Origin: Sphingopyxis sp. OPL5
Lineage (GTDB): Bacteria; Pseudomonadota; Alphaproteobacteria; Sphingomonadales; Sphingomonadaceae
Length of the DNA stretch: 64,000 bases
Direction: 5' to 3'
NCBI RefSeq assembly: GCF_003797775.2
Contig: NZ_CP060725.1
Location: forward strand, 620,001-684,000
In this document: in pieces, positions 1-8,088 of the stretch
Position numbering within the stretch: the stretch's first letter is position 1
How the letters are laid out: each line of letters begins with the position of its first letter
Program-made: the position numbers and the translations under genes
Notes under the pieces: model-generated
Told to the model about the DNA's origin: nothing
Seen by the model: the letters and a program-made list of their open reading frames with translations, nothing else
The model's database searches: none

Positions 1-371
1 ATTCTCGTTCTTTGCCTCCGTCATGACGCATATCCCGCTCCACCATTTTATCTTATACGCAAAGCTGCGTTCGCCATTAGGATTTTCATGTTTTGCGGCA
101 TTGTGCAACGGGAAACGATGGCATGACCGGAAATCATCTTCTGGAACTTTCGACCCTGCGTAGAGGGCCATGCCGGTGCACGCCGCAATGAGCCAGCGTC
201 TGCGAGCAGCCCCGCACCGATCGCATCCCAGCAAGCATGTGGCGAAAGTCTCGCGGCGTCACGACGCCGCCGTCGTCGGACAGGACCTCGTCGCGCTGAT
301 GGATCGGCTCGGCTTCACCCCCGACGACATATTCGCCGCCGCCGGGATCGGCTCGCGCCGCCAACAATTCT
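1..371. other. Left edge of island, no intact gene seen
   Basis: This stretch is less GC-rich over its first 130 bases than the rest of the window. Long open frames on both strands from about 134 onward have no recognisable protein content. The frame that carries the TonB-receptor tail can be read back to about 300, where it meets a stop. I see no complete gene here. Confidence 0.5.
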
Positions 372-713
372 GTGCTGAGCTTTCGCGTCGACGGGCAATA
401 TATCGGGCGCCATGTCCGCCTGCAGTGCCCGATCGGATCGACGCAGTCGCCCCTCATCGGGTGCTCGAATCTCGCGGCCGCCGACCTCGCGCTCGACCGG
501 GCGCTCATCATCCCGGCGACCTGGCAGCTCGGCGCGCGCGTGACGCTCGGCGACATCCCGCTCGGTTCGACGAAAGCGGCGATATCGCTCTGGGGCAAGA
601 ACCTGACGGACTCGGACGAGCTCGAGTTCCTGTTCCCGATCCTCGATACCTGGGTGGTGGGAAGCTTCCAGACGCCTCGCAACTACGGCATCGACCTATC
701 GATCAAGTTCTGA
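372..713 (+). pseudogene. C-terminal fragment of a TonB-dependent outer-membrane receptor
   Basis: The reading frame encodes about 113 residues that look like the last beta-strands of a TonB-dependent receptor: a segment AAISLWGKNLTDSDEL followed by TPRNYGIDLSIKF, ending in the terminal aromatic residue typical of outer-membrane barrels. Family members are about 700-1000 residues, so the signal peptide, plug and most of the barrel are missing. The frame is closed by a stop near 299, so this is a remnant and not a gene with its own start; the GTG at 372 is only where an open frame can begin. A strong terminator follows directly, as expected for the true 3' end of a gene. It sits at the far end of the island remains and was probably left by a rearrangement. 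Confidence 0.65.
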
Positions 714-724
714 CCGGCCGGTCC

Positions 725-763
725 GGGCGCCGCCACCTCTCTCTCGGCGGCGCCCCTTTTTTT
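725..763 (+). terminator. Rho-independent terminator after the receptor fragment
   Basis: A perfect 10-bp stem, GGGCGCCGCC at 725-734 with GGCGGCGCCC at 746-755, has an 11-nt loop and is followed by a run of seven T at 757-763. It lies 11 bases after the stop of the receptor fragment. Confidence 0.85.
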
Positions 764-829
764 CCGCCTCGCGCCCCGGCACGCCAACATGCGCGGCTTG
801 CCGGAGCAATGATCCCATAAGCTAGCCGC

Positions 830-1279
830 TCAGACCTCATCCACGCCGAGCGCGCCGACCGAACCAATCATCATCAGATTGATCTTTTGCCGGTAGACCA
901 GCCGCCATCCCGACGAGGTCCGGATCCAGCGATCGCGATACTCGCCCGGCGTCGACAGAAAAAGCCCGGCGCGCTCACCCAGGCCCTGGTGCATGTCTCG
1001 CACATAGCAGCGGCTGGTGGCCGCATCTCCCTCGATCTCGACGACAAGATTGCCGAGCAGGTGCTGCGTCGGCCCGCATTTCCCGAGAAACTGGCGGAAG
1101 ATCGCTTCGAAGCCGGCGCAGCCGCTGACATCATAGCCCTCGCCGAAGTCCCCCGCAGCATCATCGGCTACGACTTCACCGAGCGCCTCCCAATCGCGGC
1201 TGTCCATGATGGCCGCGAGGCGGCAAAGCTGCCGGTGGATTTCGCGCTCGTCGAGGAGCGTCTCGATCGTCACTGCCAT
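830..1279 (-). CDS. SnoaL-like / nuclear transport factor 2 family protein
   Basis: A 149-residue protein with the size and pattern of the SnoaL/NTF2 fold: an N-terminal helix (LLDEREIHRQLCRLAAIMD), a WEALGEVVADDA segment, and a closing strand pair with YRDRWIRTSSGWRLVYR. Such proteins are small alpha+beta barrels acting as isomerases, dehydratases or accessory subunits of ring-hydroxylating dioxygenases; the substrate cannot be read from sequence. The ATG at 1279 was chosen because the family fold begins there; a longer open frame upstream adds about 170 residues without family character. It stands alone, facing the receptor fragment. Confidence 0.7.
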   Translation of the reverse strand: MAVTIETLLDEREIHRQLCRLAAIMDSRDWEALGEVVADDAAGDFGEGYDVSGCAGFEAIFRQFLGKCGPTQHLLGNLVVEIEGDAATSRCYVRDMHQGLGERAGLFLSTPGEYRDRWIRTSSGWRLVYRQKINLMMIGSVGALGVDEV

Positions 1280-1702
1280 CTCTGCCTCGCCTCTCCTGTT
1301 CCCGCCTGCCGTCGCCGACCATCTGTTCGCGCCGGGGTCAAGGCAAAAGAACTTGGCGCCGCTGAAGAGCTCGACGGCAAAAGGTCGTCTTCGCGCGATC
1401 GTCGAGGAGACCGGGAAGCACAGCCAGGCGCAGTTGACCCGGGCGCTCCTGACTGGCGCAACCCGAACTAGGCTCGAGGTTGCCGATCGTGCCGATTCCG
1501 CGAACAGAGCCGCAGTTTCTGGCCGAAAGCTGACATAATCACCATCAGGAATACGCCCGCTTTCTGCCGATACTGCCGCTAAGTCGAATGTCGGATTTCG
1601 GGCGCAAACCCGAAATGAGATTGCAATCAAAATGACCCAGTTTTTCTCGCTTTCGCCGCGCAAAACAAGGATCATGCCTTCCGCGATCCGCAGGAGGGTT
1701 GA
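1280..1702. other. Intergenic stretch, possible gene debris
   Basis: No intact gene is seen. On the + strand around 1378-1470 one frame reads RLRAIVEETGKHSQAQLTRA, which resembles the end of a LuxR-type helix-turn-helix domain, but upstream sequence in that frame is not LuxR-like. The likely promoter of the small lipoprotein gene lies in the last 100 bases, with its ribosome-binding site CAGGAGG at 1691-1697. Confidence 0.4.
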
Positions 1703-1924
1703 ATGCGAAAAGTGAGTGCAGTGCTGGCGGCCTTGTTCCTCACTGCCTGTTCCCATCGCGAGGCTCGCAGCGTCGAATATTTCGAGGCACATCCCAACGT
1801 GGCGCAGGAGGTGATCGCGGCTTGCACCGACGGATCCGTCACGGGTGCAGAATGCACAAACGCGTCCCTGGCGGCCAAGGTCGCCGAAGATCGGGAGCGC
1901 TTCAAGCGCTTCCGCGGCAAGTAG
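1703..1924 (+). CDS. EexN-like small lipoprotein (putative entry exclusion)
   Basis: A 73-residue lipoprotein. A short signal peptide ends in the lipobox LFLTAC with the lipidated Cys at residue 16. The mature part contains VEYFEAHPN, then two Cys (AACTDG and AECTNAS) and a charged C-terminus, the layout of EexN-type lipoproteins of conjugative plasmids and ICEs, which block redundant conjugation into a cell that already holds the element. The ribosome-binding site CAGGAGG is ideally spaced. No other transfer gene of the trb/vir type is adjacent, so it is probably a survivor of a larger element. Family assignment is by pattern and length only. Confidence 0.6.
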   Translation: MRKVSAVLAALFLTACSHREARSVEYFEAHPNVAQEVIAACTDGSVTGAECTNASLAAKVAEDRERFKRFRGK

Positions 1925-1926
1925 GC

Positions 1927-2856
1927 CTAGCCAGCATCCCTTGCAGTCGATTCAAGATCGGCGATCCGCTCGCGGCAAATCTCTTCCACGATTGTTGCGA
2001 GCGCGGACACTCGATCACCGAGCCATGAGAGTTCCTCTTCGCTGATCCGGTAATGCTTCGAATACCGTGCCTTTATGTAGGCCTCTTTCAACTTCTCGAA
2101 GCGAGACCGATCCGCCTTCGCTTCGCGAGGCCAGACCTCGGCCAGCCTTGCATCGATCCGCTCGGCTTGCGTCCGGAGAAAGGCGAGATTGTGCACATGT
2201 GGCGTGTAGAAGCTACATACTAGCAAGGCGCAGTGATAGAAGCGCTCGGTAGCCTGATGTAGATCGAAAGCCGCCTTATTTAGATCTCCGTCATTGACTG
2301 CGTGACGAAACCCGCGAACGAAGCTCTCAGCACTCGGAAACCACTCGTCAAAATATTCCCGCGCCATCTCCAATGCCGCATGCGGCGTTTTCGGCTGCGG
2401 CTCGGGCAACTCGTCATCGACCGCCTGGTAAATCGCGATCCCGTCACGCGCGACATCCATGAAGAAATAGCGCCCCTGCGACAGGCCAGCATTCACTTCG
2501 CCGGTGCTATGCACAATGAAATTCACTGGCGTCCGCAGCGTCTTGGTCACCGACAGCTCACGGATCAATCGGTCGTCGAGCTTCGACCAATATTCGACGC
2601 GGTCGGTCAGCCGGTCGTCGTTGACGATGATCAGCAGGTCATAATCCGACTGATAACCTTTCGCCGTGTGCGGCTCGTCGACCCACCCGCCGCGCGCGTA
2701 GCTCCCGTACAAAATGATCTTGGAAATCCGCCCCTTGCGCTTCCAGTCCTGGGTCGCGAGGGCCAGCGCATCCTCGAACTCTTCGAAGACGATCTCGACG
2801 ATCCGTTCCAGCTCACGCTGTTTATGGGGTGGGAGGTGATCGAGGCTGCTACGCAT
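1927..2856 (-). CDS. Nucleotidyltransferase-HEPN fusion protein
   Basis: A 309-residue protein with two domains. Residues about 40-130 carry the minimal nucleotidyltransferase signature GSYARGGW followed by SDYDLLII, the G-S plus D-x-D metal-binding pattern of pol-beta-type enzymes. The C-terminal half, from about residue 160, is helical and HEPN-like, with HQATERFYHCALLVCSFYTP and RYSKHYRISEEEL. In MNT/HEPN toxin-antitoxin pairs these domains are usually separate proteins, with the transferase modifying and silencing the HEPN ribonuclease; here they are one chain. The canonical HEPN R-x4-6-H motif is not obvious, so RNase activity is uncertain. The stop lies 2 bases from that of the convergent EexN-like gene. 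Confidence 0.75.
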   Translation of the reverse strand: MRSSLDHLPPHKQRELERIVEIVFEEFEDALALATQDWKRKGRISKIILYGSYARGGWVDEPHTAKGYQSDYDLLIIVNDDRLTDRVEYWSKLDDRLIRELSVTKTLRTPVNFIVHSTGEVNAGLSQGRYFFMDVARDGIAIYQAVDDELPEPQPKTPHAALEMAREYFDEWFPSAESFVRGFRHAVNDGDLNKAAFDLHQATERFYHCALLVCSFYTPHVHNLAFLRTQAERIDARLAEVWPREAKADRSRFEKLKEAYIKARYSKHYRISEEELSWLGDRVSALATIVEEICRERIADLESTARDAG

Positions 2857-3095
2857 TGCCCGTCACCCTAACAAGATGGCGACACCCTTGCACGCCGAGA
2901 TTGATCCGGTCGCAAGGATGCCGCCATTTTGCGGCCGGACGGGTCGCTTGCCCGGCCGACCGGAGTCAGGAAGGGAGAGATGATTGGCCCCTGTCGCCAG
3001 CCGGAACCCCCCTGCTGGCTCGGCGGCGATAGGCACGGCCTGACCGTAAGGGAAACAAGAAAATATGGTCGTCCTCGAAAGCATCGCTTCGCCTC

Positions 3096-3419
3096 CTAGT
3101 CGACCGGATTCCAGATGAGAGCATACACCTCGGGATTGTCCTGGCCCGCAGCGCGGCCGAGCCGCGCATAGATCCGTCGCGGCCCGAATTCGGGGGCCTC
3201 GAGGCTGAGCGTCACGTAGAGCTTTCCCGAAGCCTCGCTTCTACGAAGCCAACCTGCCCCGCATTCCACGCCATCGGACCAGACGCGATAGTCGGGCTGC
3301 ACGTCGCCCCTCTTGGACGGGTTGAGGCGAATTTCGATTGGAACGCGGATCGTAATGGTCGTGAGCTGGCCGACATAACCCTTCTCCATCGTCCCGCTGA
3401 CAAGGCCGATAGCACCCAT
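3096..3419 (-). CDS. DUF736 family protein
   Basis: A 107-residue protein matching DUF736, small proteins common on conjugative elements of alphaproteobacteria. Family hallmarks are the start MGAIGLVSGTMEKGYVGQL, the central PDYRVWSDGVECGAGW and the end YALIWNPVD. Function is unknown. The ATG at 3419 is preceded by AGGAGA with a good spacer, and the long open frame further upstream is rejected as GC-driven. The upstream region holds a large inverted repeat (3527-3607). It supports the view that this end of the window is a decayed ICE. Confidence 0.85.
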   Translation of the reverse strand: MGAIGLVSGTMEKGYVGQLTTITIRVPIEIRLNPSKRGDVQPDYRVWSDGVECGAGWLRRSEASGKLYVTLSLEAPEFGPRRIYARLGRAAGQDNPEVYALIWNPVD

Positions 3420-3719
3420 GATCCATTCTCCTGCACCGCCCGGGGCCATCCCCCGGGGCGTCGGCAGCCCGGGAATGGCGGCCAGGAAGCGGGCGCACCC
3501 GTACGGGCCGAAGCGCCAGCGAAGGACGGCGGCGCCCCGGCTTTTTGCGCGCGAAGCGCCCGCGAGGAGGCCGCAAGGCGGCCGGGGAAAAAGGCGGGGC
3601 GCCGCCGTTGCGCCCGCGAGCGCGCCATTCACAGCGCCGATCTAGCCCCGGATGGCTTCCCGTCCCGGTTCAGAATGGCACTTGTCGGCAAGGACTTGCT
3701 CATCGGTTGGCGCTAAGAG
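3420..3719. other. Non-coding region with a long inverted repeat
   Basis: No gene is supported. The region separates the DUF736 gene from the divergent thermonuclease gene and must hold both promoters. Its main feature is a 20-bp inverted repeat (listed separately); inside the loop, GGCCGC and GCGGCC can form a second, smaller hairpin. Confidence 0.6.
3527..3607. repeat. Imperfect 20-bp inverted repeat, candidate oriT-like or regulatory structure
   Basis: The left arm at 3527-3546 (CGGCGGCGCCCCGGCTTTTT) and the right arm at 3588-3607 are reverse complements at 19 of 20 positions, separated by 41 bases. The arms end in T5/A5 towards the loop, so either strand could form a long hairpin. It lies just upstream of the DUF736 gene of the island. 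Confidence 0.7.
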
Positions 3720-4388
3720 ATGGGCATGAGATGGATCGTCGCCGCCCTGCTAGCCCTGCTCGCCTTCCCGGCGTGCGCCCAGGATGTCAGCGGCTCCGCA
3801 CGGGCGGTCGACGGAGATTCGCTCGACTTCGGCGGGATCGCGGTCCGGATCCACGGCATCGATGCCCCGGAACTGGCCCAGACTTGCGAGCGAGCGGGAT
3901 CGACTTGGTCGTGCGGGAGAGAAGCAGCTGCGAAGCTCGCCGCGTTGGTCGCAGGCGGATCCGTCTATTGCCAACAGCGAGACTATGACGACCATGGACG
4001 CGTTGTCGCCGCCTGCCGGGTCGGCTCCACCGACCTGGGAGATGCGATGGTGAGCGCAGGGCTCGCCGTCGCCTTTACTCAGTTCAGCACGCAATATGTC
4101 GGCGCAGAGGCCCGCGCACGCGATGCCAAGATAGGCCTGTGGGCCGGATCCTTCCAGATGCCGGCAGACTACCGGGCGGCAAATCCCCGGCCGGCGGCCC
4201 GTCCGGACACCCGGGCACGATCAATTGCACCCGACCGACCGGCCCAGCCTTCAGGCACCTTCTTCCGGAATTGCAAAGAAGCATGGGCCGCAGGCGCGGC
4301 GCCAATCTATCGCGGCCAGCCGGGCTACCGGCCCGAGATGGATGGCGATGGCGACGGCATCGCCTGCGAGCCCTATCGCGGCCGCTGA
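3720..4388 (+). CDS. Secreted thermonuclease (SNase-like) with C-terminal excalibur domain
   Basis: A 222-residue protein. Residues 1-21 form a signal peptide ending in FPACAQ. Residues about 23-150 are a staphylococcal-nuclease-like domain: the VDGDSLDFGG entry, RIHGIDAPE with the catalytic-type Arg and Asp, a conserved Cys pair (QTCERAGSTWSCG), and a DLGDAMVSAGLA strand-helix. The C-terminus carries an excalibur motif, FFRNCKEAW plus DGDGDGIACEPY, an EF-hand-like calcium loop bounded by two Cys. It likely degrades nucleic acid in the periplasm or outside. The start may be the second ATG at 3726, better spaced from the weak AAGAG. SNase genes are frequent cargo on conjugative islands. Confidence 0.85.
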   Translation: MGMRWIVAALLALLAFPACAQDVSGSARAVDGDSLDFGGIAVRIHGIDAPELAQTCERAGSTWSCGREAAAKLAALVAGGSVYCQQRDYDDHGRVVAACRVGSTDLGDAMVSAGLAVAFTQFSTQYVGAEARARDAKIGLWAGSFQMPADYRAANPRPAARPDTRARSIAPDRPAQPSGTFFRNCKEAWAAGAAPIYRGQPGYRPEMDGDGDGIACEPYRGR

Positions 4389-5101
4389 CCGGCAGCCGAT
4401 TGATTCAATCTGGACCAATCTCGCCACCGCGGGCTTGCCCTGACGTTACGTCGGGCTATGCTTGTCCTGCATCGGGCAAGCAGGCGCGCGATGCCGAGTT
4501 GTAAGACGCTCGTTCGGAAAGCCTTGTGAAATTCCCAGATGGTGAATGCCATCAACTGTTCGAGGGAGATTTCGTCGTCCGCATAGGCGTCGTGCAGCTT
4601 TGGCGAGACCCCGGCGAGCTTCAGGCGCTGGCGGACCACTGCCGGAGTGACGAAATGGTGCGCGGCGATCGCCTCGACATCGTCGCCCTTGTCCACCATC
4701 GCCTGCATGGCCCGAAACTGGTCGAGGGGATGCAACGCCTCGCGCATCGCGTTTTCAGCGTAACTGTCGTCTTCGGCGAGGATGTCATCGTTAGCGGCGC
4801 GGACAACGCAGGGGATCGGCGCATCTTTCGCGAGAAGCTTCCTCTTCACGAGCAGGGCGAGCGCGCGGTAGCGCCGGCCACCGGCCGGTATCTCATACCG
4901 GCCGGTTTCCTCCCCCGTCTCGTCGAGAATGGGCCTCACATTGAGGCCATGGAGCAACCCGCGACGCGCAATATCCGCGGCGAGTGCTTCGATGGATACG
5001 CCGGCCTTGATGCGCCGGACATTGGATTGGGAAAGCTCCAGCCGGTCGAGCGGGATGTCGCGCGACGGGTTAAGGACGAGTTTGGATTGATGCTTGGCCA
5101 T
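4373..5101 (-). pseudogene. ParB-like partition/regulator protein, C-terminally truncated
   Basis: The first about 188 residues are a clear ParB/KorB-type N-terminal part: IPLDRLELSQSNVRR, the arginine-rich GGRRYRALALLVK nucleotide-binding segment, ENAMREALHPLDQFRAMQ, and a helix-turn-helix (VTPAVVRQRLKLAGVSPKL). ParB-like proteins of mobile elements are generally much longer, often 600 residues or more. Similarity stops abruptly at LEQLMAFTI (position about 4540), after which 54 unrelated residues run to a stop inside the end of the thermonuclease gene. The start is well supported by GGAGGTGG. This is a gene broken by recombination; the conserved helix-turn-helix may still be expressed. Confidence 0.75.
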
Positions 5102-5327
5102 AAGCCACCTCCGAGGCGCACCGCCGGAAGACTCTCTCCCCGCTCCATGTGCGCCGCAAAGGCCAATCCGCCTCTATCTCTCTCCGGCCGCAGGCCGGGC
5201 CATCCCGAGAAAGTGTGTCGCTACGGTGTAGAACGGAACACCAATCGCGGCCTCTGCCCCAGCAGACAGCGCCCGCGAATCGCGCGGAAGATGGCCACTC
5301 ATCCCGGCATCGTCGAAATAACCGCTC

Positions 5328-6560
5328 CTATGACTTTGCGGGTTCACCAACGTCCGTGTCTTCTCCGGCTTTCGTAACCGCTTCCCTTCCAAGACAATAG
5401 TTCCCCCAGGCGCCCATGAGATTGACGCGTGCGCCGGGCTTATCCTCGGTGCCGAGATAGGTCGTTCGACGGTAAGCAGCCTGCACGGCATCGGGCGTCT
5501 TATGTGCTAGCGCCGCCTCGACGACAGCGTCATTAAAGCCTTCATTCGCAGCCCAGTCGGTAAACGTCGACCGGAAGCCATGGACATGGAATGGCTCGGC
5601 CATGTCTCGAAGCACTTTGAGCAGCGTCATATCGGACATCGTCTTCCCACCAGAACCGGGAAAAACAACGTCTGTATTCGAGAGTCGGAGGGCACGCGCT
5701 TTCGCAATCACTTCCAGAGCGGCATCTGACAGTGGTACGATGTGCGACTTGCCCCGCTTCATATGATCGGCGGGCACAGTCCACAGCCGCGCCTCGATAT
5801 CGAACTCGTCCCACGTCGCCAGACGCACCTCCTGGCTGCGCGCAGCGGTCAGAATGAGTAGCTCAAGGGCAAGCCTGCTGTAGGAAGGCTTGCGCTGCAG
5901 GGCCGTGATGAAACCGGGCAAAGCCGCATATGGCATCGCCTTGCGGTTTTCGGGCTTCTTGAGTTGCCGCGGCAAGCCGCGCCCCGCTTTGAGGCTGCCA
6001 TTGCCTGAGGGAGCTTCGCGTGATCGCCATCCCTTGGCATGAGCATAATCCAGCACTGTGCAGATCCGGTTGCGCACCTGACGGGCGGTCTCGGGTATCT
6101 CCTGCCATATCGGCGTGAGAACATTTATGATGTCAGCCGAGACAATCGCACCGGTCTGCTCGTCGCCTAGCTTTGGGAAGGCATAATTCTCGAGGCTAGT
6201 CAGCCATTGGCGAGCGTAAAGGTCGCTTTTCCAGCCTGCCTCGTTCTCGGCGTGATACTGTTTGGCTGCCTCGCGAAAGGTCATCTTGGCCGCCGCCTCG
6301 TCTTTTCGCTCAGCCAATATGTCGCGCCGGTCGACCTTGACCGCCTTGCGAAGCACACCGGCCTTCTCGCGGACCTGCGCCAAGGTAAACAATTTCGCGC
6401 TGCCCAATCCAATGTCTTGGCGCTTGCCATCGCGCTGCAGGCGAAGAGTCCAAGAGGCCCCGCCCCGCTTGTCGACCTTCAAAAACAATCCGTCACCGTC
6501 CTGATAGGTGCCCGGATTCGCAAGAGCGGCCTTGACCGCAACCGCCGTGAGTTTGCCCAT
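5328..6560 (-). CDS. int: P4-type tyrosine integrase of the tRNA-Tyr island
   Basis: A 410-residue integrase. The N-terminus is the DUF4102 arm-binding domain (GDGLFLKVDKRGGASWTLR), followed by a SAM-like core-binding domain (about 90-190) and a tyrosine-recombinase catalytic domain with TAARSQEVRLATWDE (first Arg), HGFRSTFTDWA (His-x-x-Arg) and LAHKTPDAVQAAYRR (His and nucleophilic Tyr). All catalytic residues are present, so it appears intact. It would catalyse integration and excision at the 3' end of the adjacent tRNA-Tyr gene, whose 3' end faces it 198 bases away. The ATG at 6560 matches the family start; a longer frame upstream reads through the CCCCCACACT repeats. Confidence 0.93.
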   Translation of the reverse strand: MGKLTAVAVKAALANPGTYQDGDGLFLKVDKRGGASWTLRLQRDGKRQDIGLGSAKLFTLAQVREKAGVLRKAVKVDRRDILAERKDEAAAKMTFREAAKQYHAENEAGWKSDLYARQWLTSLENYAFPKLGDEQTGAIVSADIINVLTPIWQEIPETARQVRNRICTVLDYAHAKGWRSREAPSGNGSLKAGRGLPRQLKKPENRKAMPYAALPGFITALQRKPSYSRLALELLILTAARSQEVRLATWDEFDIEARLWTVPADHMKRGKSHIVPLSDAALEVIAKARALRLSNTDVVFPGSGGKTMSDMTLLKVLRDMAEPFHVHGFRSTFTDWAANEGFNDAVVEAALAHKTPDAVQAAYRRTTYLGTEDKPGARVNLMGAWGNYCLGREAVTKAGEDTDVGEPAKS

Positions 6561-6568
6561 GGGATTTT

Positions 6569-6646
6569 CCCCCACACTTTCTCCCCACATTTTGGGGAAC
6601 GAGAGTGTGGGGGAAAGCCGATCTTCCCCCACACTTCCCCCACACT
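6569..6646. repeat. Repeated CCCCCACACT motifs upstream of the integrase
   Basis: The 10-mer CCCCCACACT occurs at 6569-6578, 6626-6635 and 6637-6646, and inverted as AGTGTGGGGG at 6604-6613; a degenerate CTCCCCACAT is at 6581-6590. This lies between the integrase start and the tRNA-Tyr 3' end, where integrase arm-type sites and the integrase promoter are expected. Confidence 0.7.
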
Positions 6647-6757
6647 GCGTTCCGGCTGCAGGCAAATTGCCCCGGACGCATGCGGACGATGCGAGGACAA
6701 TACACTAGGTTTTCTGGGACTTCTAGGGGGTTCTGCGGATGCCCTCGGATCGGAGGG

Positions 6758-6843
6758 TGGTGGACAGGGCTGGATTCGAACCAGCGTACGGAAACCCGGG
6801 CAGATTTACAGTCTGCTGCCTTTAACCACTCGGCCACCTGTCC
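6758..6843 (-). tRNA. tRNA-Tyr (anticodon GTA)
   Basis: Read on the minus strand: acceptor GGACAGG pairs with CCTGTCC, then T8-G9, a D arm (GCCGAGTGGTTAAAGGC), anticodon loop CTGTAAA with GTA, a long class II variable arm (CCCGGGTTTCCGTACGC), a T arm with GGTTCGAATCC, discriminator A and an encoded CCA. The intact 3' end borders the integrase side, as for an attachment site that restores the tRNA. No second copy of the 3' end was found to the left within the window. Confidence 0.95.
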
Positions 6844-6921
6844 ATGGGGTCCGCTTTGGGAAGTGGCCCAATGGCGAAACGAGGCTTGCCTGTCAATGGC
6901 AGTCATGGGAAAGGCGCGGCC

Positions 6922-7689
6922 ATGAGACAATTTTCCCGTCATCGCCGTACGCAGGGCCCGAGCACGCGCGGCCAGCCCATCCGTTTCTGGGGCCGCCACG
7001 CCGTCCTCGCCGCGCTCGCCAACCCCGAACGCACCGTCAAGCGCATCTGGGGCACCCGCGAAGCGCTGGGGCAGCTCGACCTGCCGCCGGTGATTCCGAT
7101 CAGCTATGCCGAGGTCACCGACCTCGCGCGCCTCGTCGCGCGCGATGCGCCGCACCAGGGGCTGGTGATCGAGGTCGACCCGCTCGAGAGCATCTATCTT
7201 GGCGACCTGCTGCAGGAAGAGATCGATTCGGACAGCCGCCGCCCGATCATCGTCCTCGACCAGGTCACCGACCCGCATAATATCGGCGCGGTGCTGCGTT
7301 CGGCCGCCGCCTTCGATGCCGCAGCGATCGTCACGCAGGACCGCCACAGCCCGCCCGAAAGCGGCGTCATCGCGCGCTCGGCGTCGGGCGCGCTCGAAAT
7401 CGTGCCGTGGATTCGCGTCGTCAACCTGTCGCGCGCGCTCGAGGAGATCGCCGAAGCGCAATATTGGCGCATCGGGCTGATGGGCGACACCGACACGACG
7501 CTGGGGTCGGTCTTGGACGGCAGCAAGGTCGCGCTCGTCCTCGGTTCCGAAGGCGACGGCATGCGCCACAATGTCATGGAACATTGCGACGTGCTGGCAA
7601 AACTGCCGATCTCGCCGCGCATGGAAAGCCTGAACATCTCGAACGCCGCGGCGGTCGCGCTCTACGCGGTCGCGACGGCGGCAAAGTGA
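6922..7689 (+). CDS. rlmB: 23S rRNA (guanosine-2'-O)-methyltransferase, RlmB/TrmH family
   Basis: A 255-residue SpoU-family methyltransferase. The N-terminal substrate-binding domain begins FWGRHAVLAALANPER. The knotted SAM-binding domain shows motif 1 (DPHNIGAVLRSAAAFD), motif 2 (ALVLGSEGDGMRH) and motif 3 (PRMESLNISNAAAVALY). It methylates the 2'-O of a guanosine in 23S rRNA; TrmH-type paralogues are hard to separate by eye. The ATG at 6922 was chosen over 6844 and 6871 because the latter fall within or at the tRNA promoter region and add residues absent from the family. It is divergent from tRNA-Tyr. Confidence 0.88.
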   Translation: MRQFSRHRRTQGPSTRGQPIRFWGRHAVLAALANPERTVKRIWGTREALGQLDLPPVIPISYAEVTDLARLVARDAPHQGLVIEVDPLESIYLGDLLQEEIDSDSRRPIIVLDQVTDPHNIGAVLRSAAAFDAAAIVTQDRHSPPESGVIARSASGALEIVPWIRVVNLSRALEEIAEAQYWRIGLMGDTDTTLGSVLDGSKVALVLGSEGDGMRHNVMEHCDVLAKLPISPRMESLNISNAAAVALYAVATAAK

Positions 7690-7690
7690 T

Positions 7691-7768
7691 CGTCGCCCCC
7701 GCGAAGGCGGGGGCCGCTGTCAACTTGGCGCTAAATTGATGGCAGCCCCCGCCTTGGCGGGGGCGACG
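7691..7768. repeat. Paired palindromic repeat (family D) between convergent genes
   Basis: CGCCCCCGCGAAGGCGGGGGC and, about 40 bases later, GCCCCCGCCTTGGCGGGGGCG: two hairpins in inverted orientation that fill the gap between rlmB and the ferredoxin gene. They can act as a two-way transcription stop, though no T-run is present. Confidence 0.75.
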
Positions 7769-7770
7769 CC

Positions 7771-8088
7771 TCAATCCTCGGCGGCGATTCGCACCTTCAG
7801 CCCGTCCATCGCCTCGGTAAAGGGCAGCTGGCACGACAGACGCGATGTGTCGTCGCGGTCGGTGGTCGAATCGAGCAGGTCGTTCTCGTCCTCGCTCATC
7901 GCGGGCAGCTGGTCGGTCGCGCCAGCCTCGACATGGACGTGGCAGGTCGCGCACGAACAGCAACCGCCGCACAGCGCGAGCAGTTCGTCGAACCCCGCGT
8001 CGCGAATATTTTCCATCACGGTCAGGCCGGTGTCGCCTTCGATCTCATGTTCGGTCCCGTCGCGCGTCACGACAATCAGCTTGGCCAT
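7771..8088 (-). CDS. [2Fe-2S] ferredoxin, adrenodoxin type
   Basis: A 105-residue ferredoxin. Cluster ligands follow the adrenodoxin pattern C-x5-C-x2-C ([11 protein letters not shown], about residues 39-48) plus a fourth Cys in RLSCQLP. The N-terminus [17 protein letters not shown] and the motif [18 protein letters not shown] fit bacterial ferredoxins that pass electrons to cytochrome P450s, ring hydroxylases or Fe-S assembly. The start is the last of several ATGs (8142, 8100, 8088), where family alignments begin. No reductase or oxygenase gene is adjacent, so its partner is unknown. Confidence 0.9.
   Translation of the reverse strand: MAKLIVVTRDGTEHEIEGDTGLTVMENIRDAGFDELLALCGGCCSCATCHVHVEAGATDQLPAMSEDENDLLDSTTDRDDTSRLSCQLPFTEAMDGLKVRIAAED

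Noticed and set aside
1378..1470. Possible LuxR helix-turn-helix tail
   Set aside because: Only about 25 residues look similar and the upstream frame does not; too weak to call a pseudogene.
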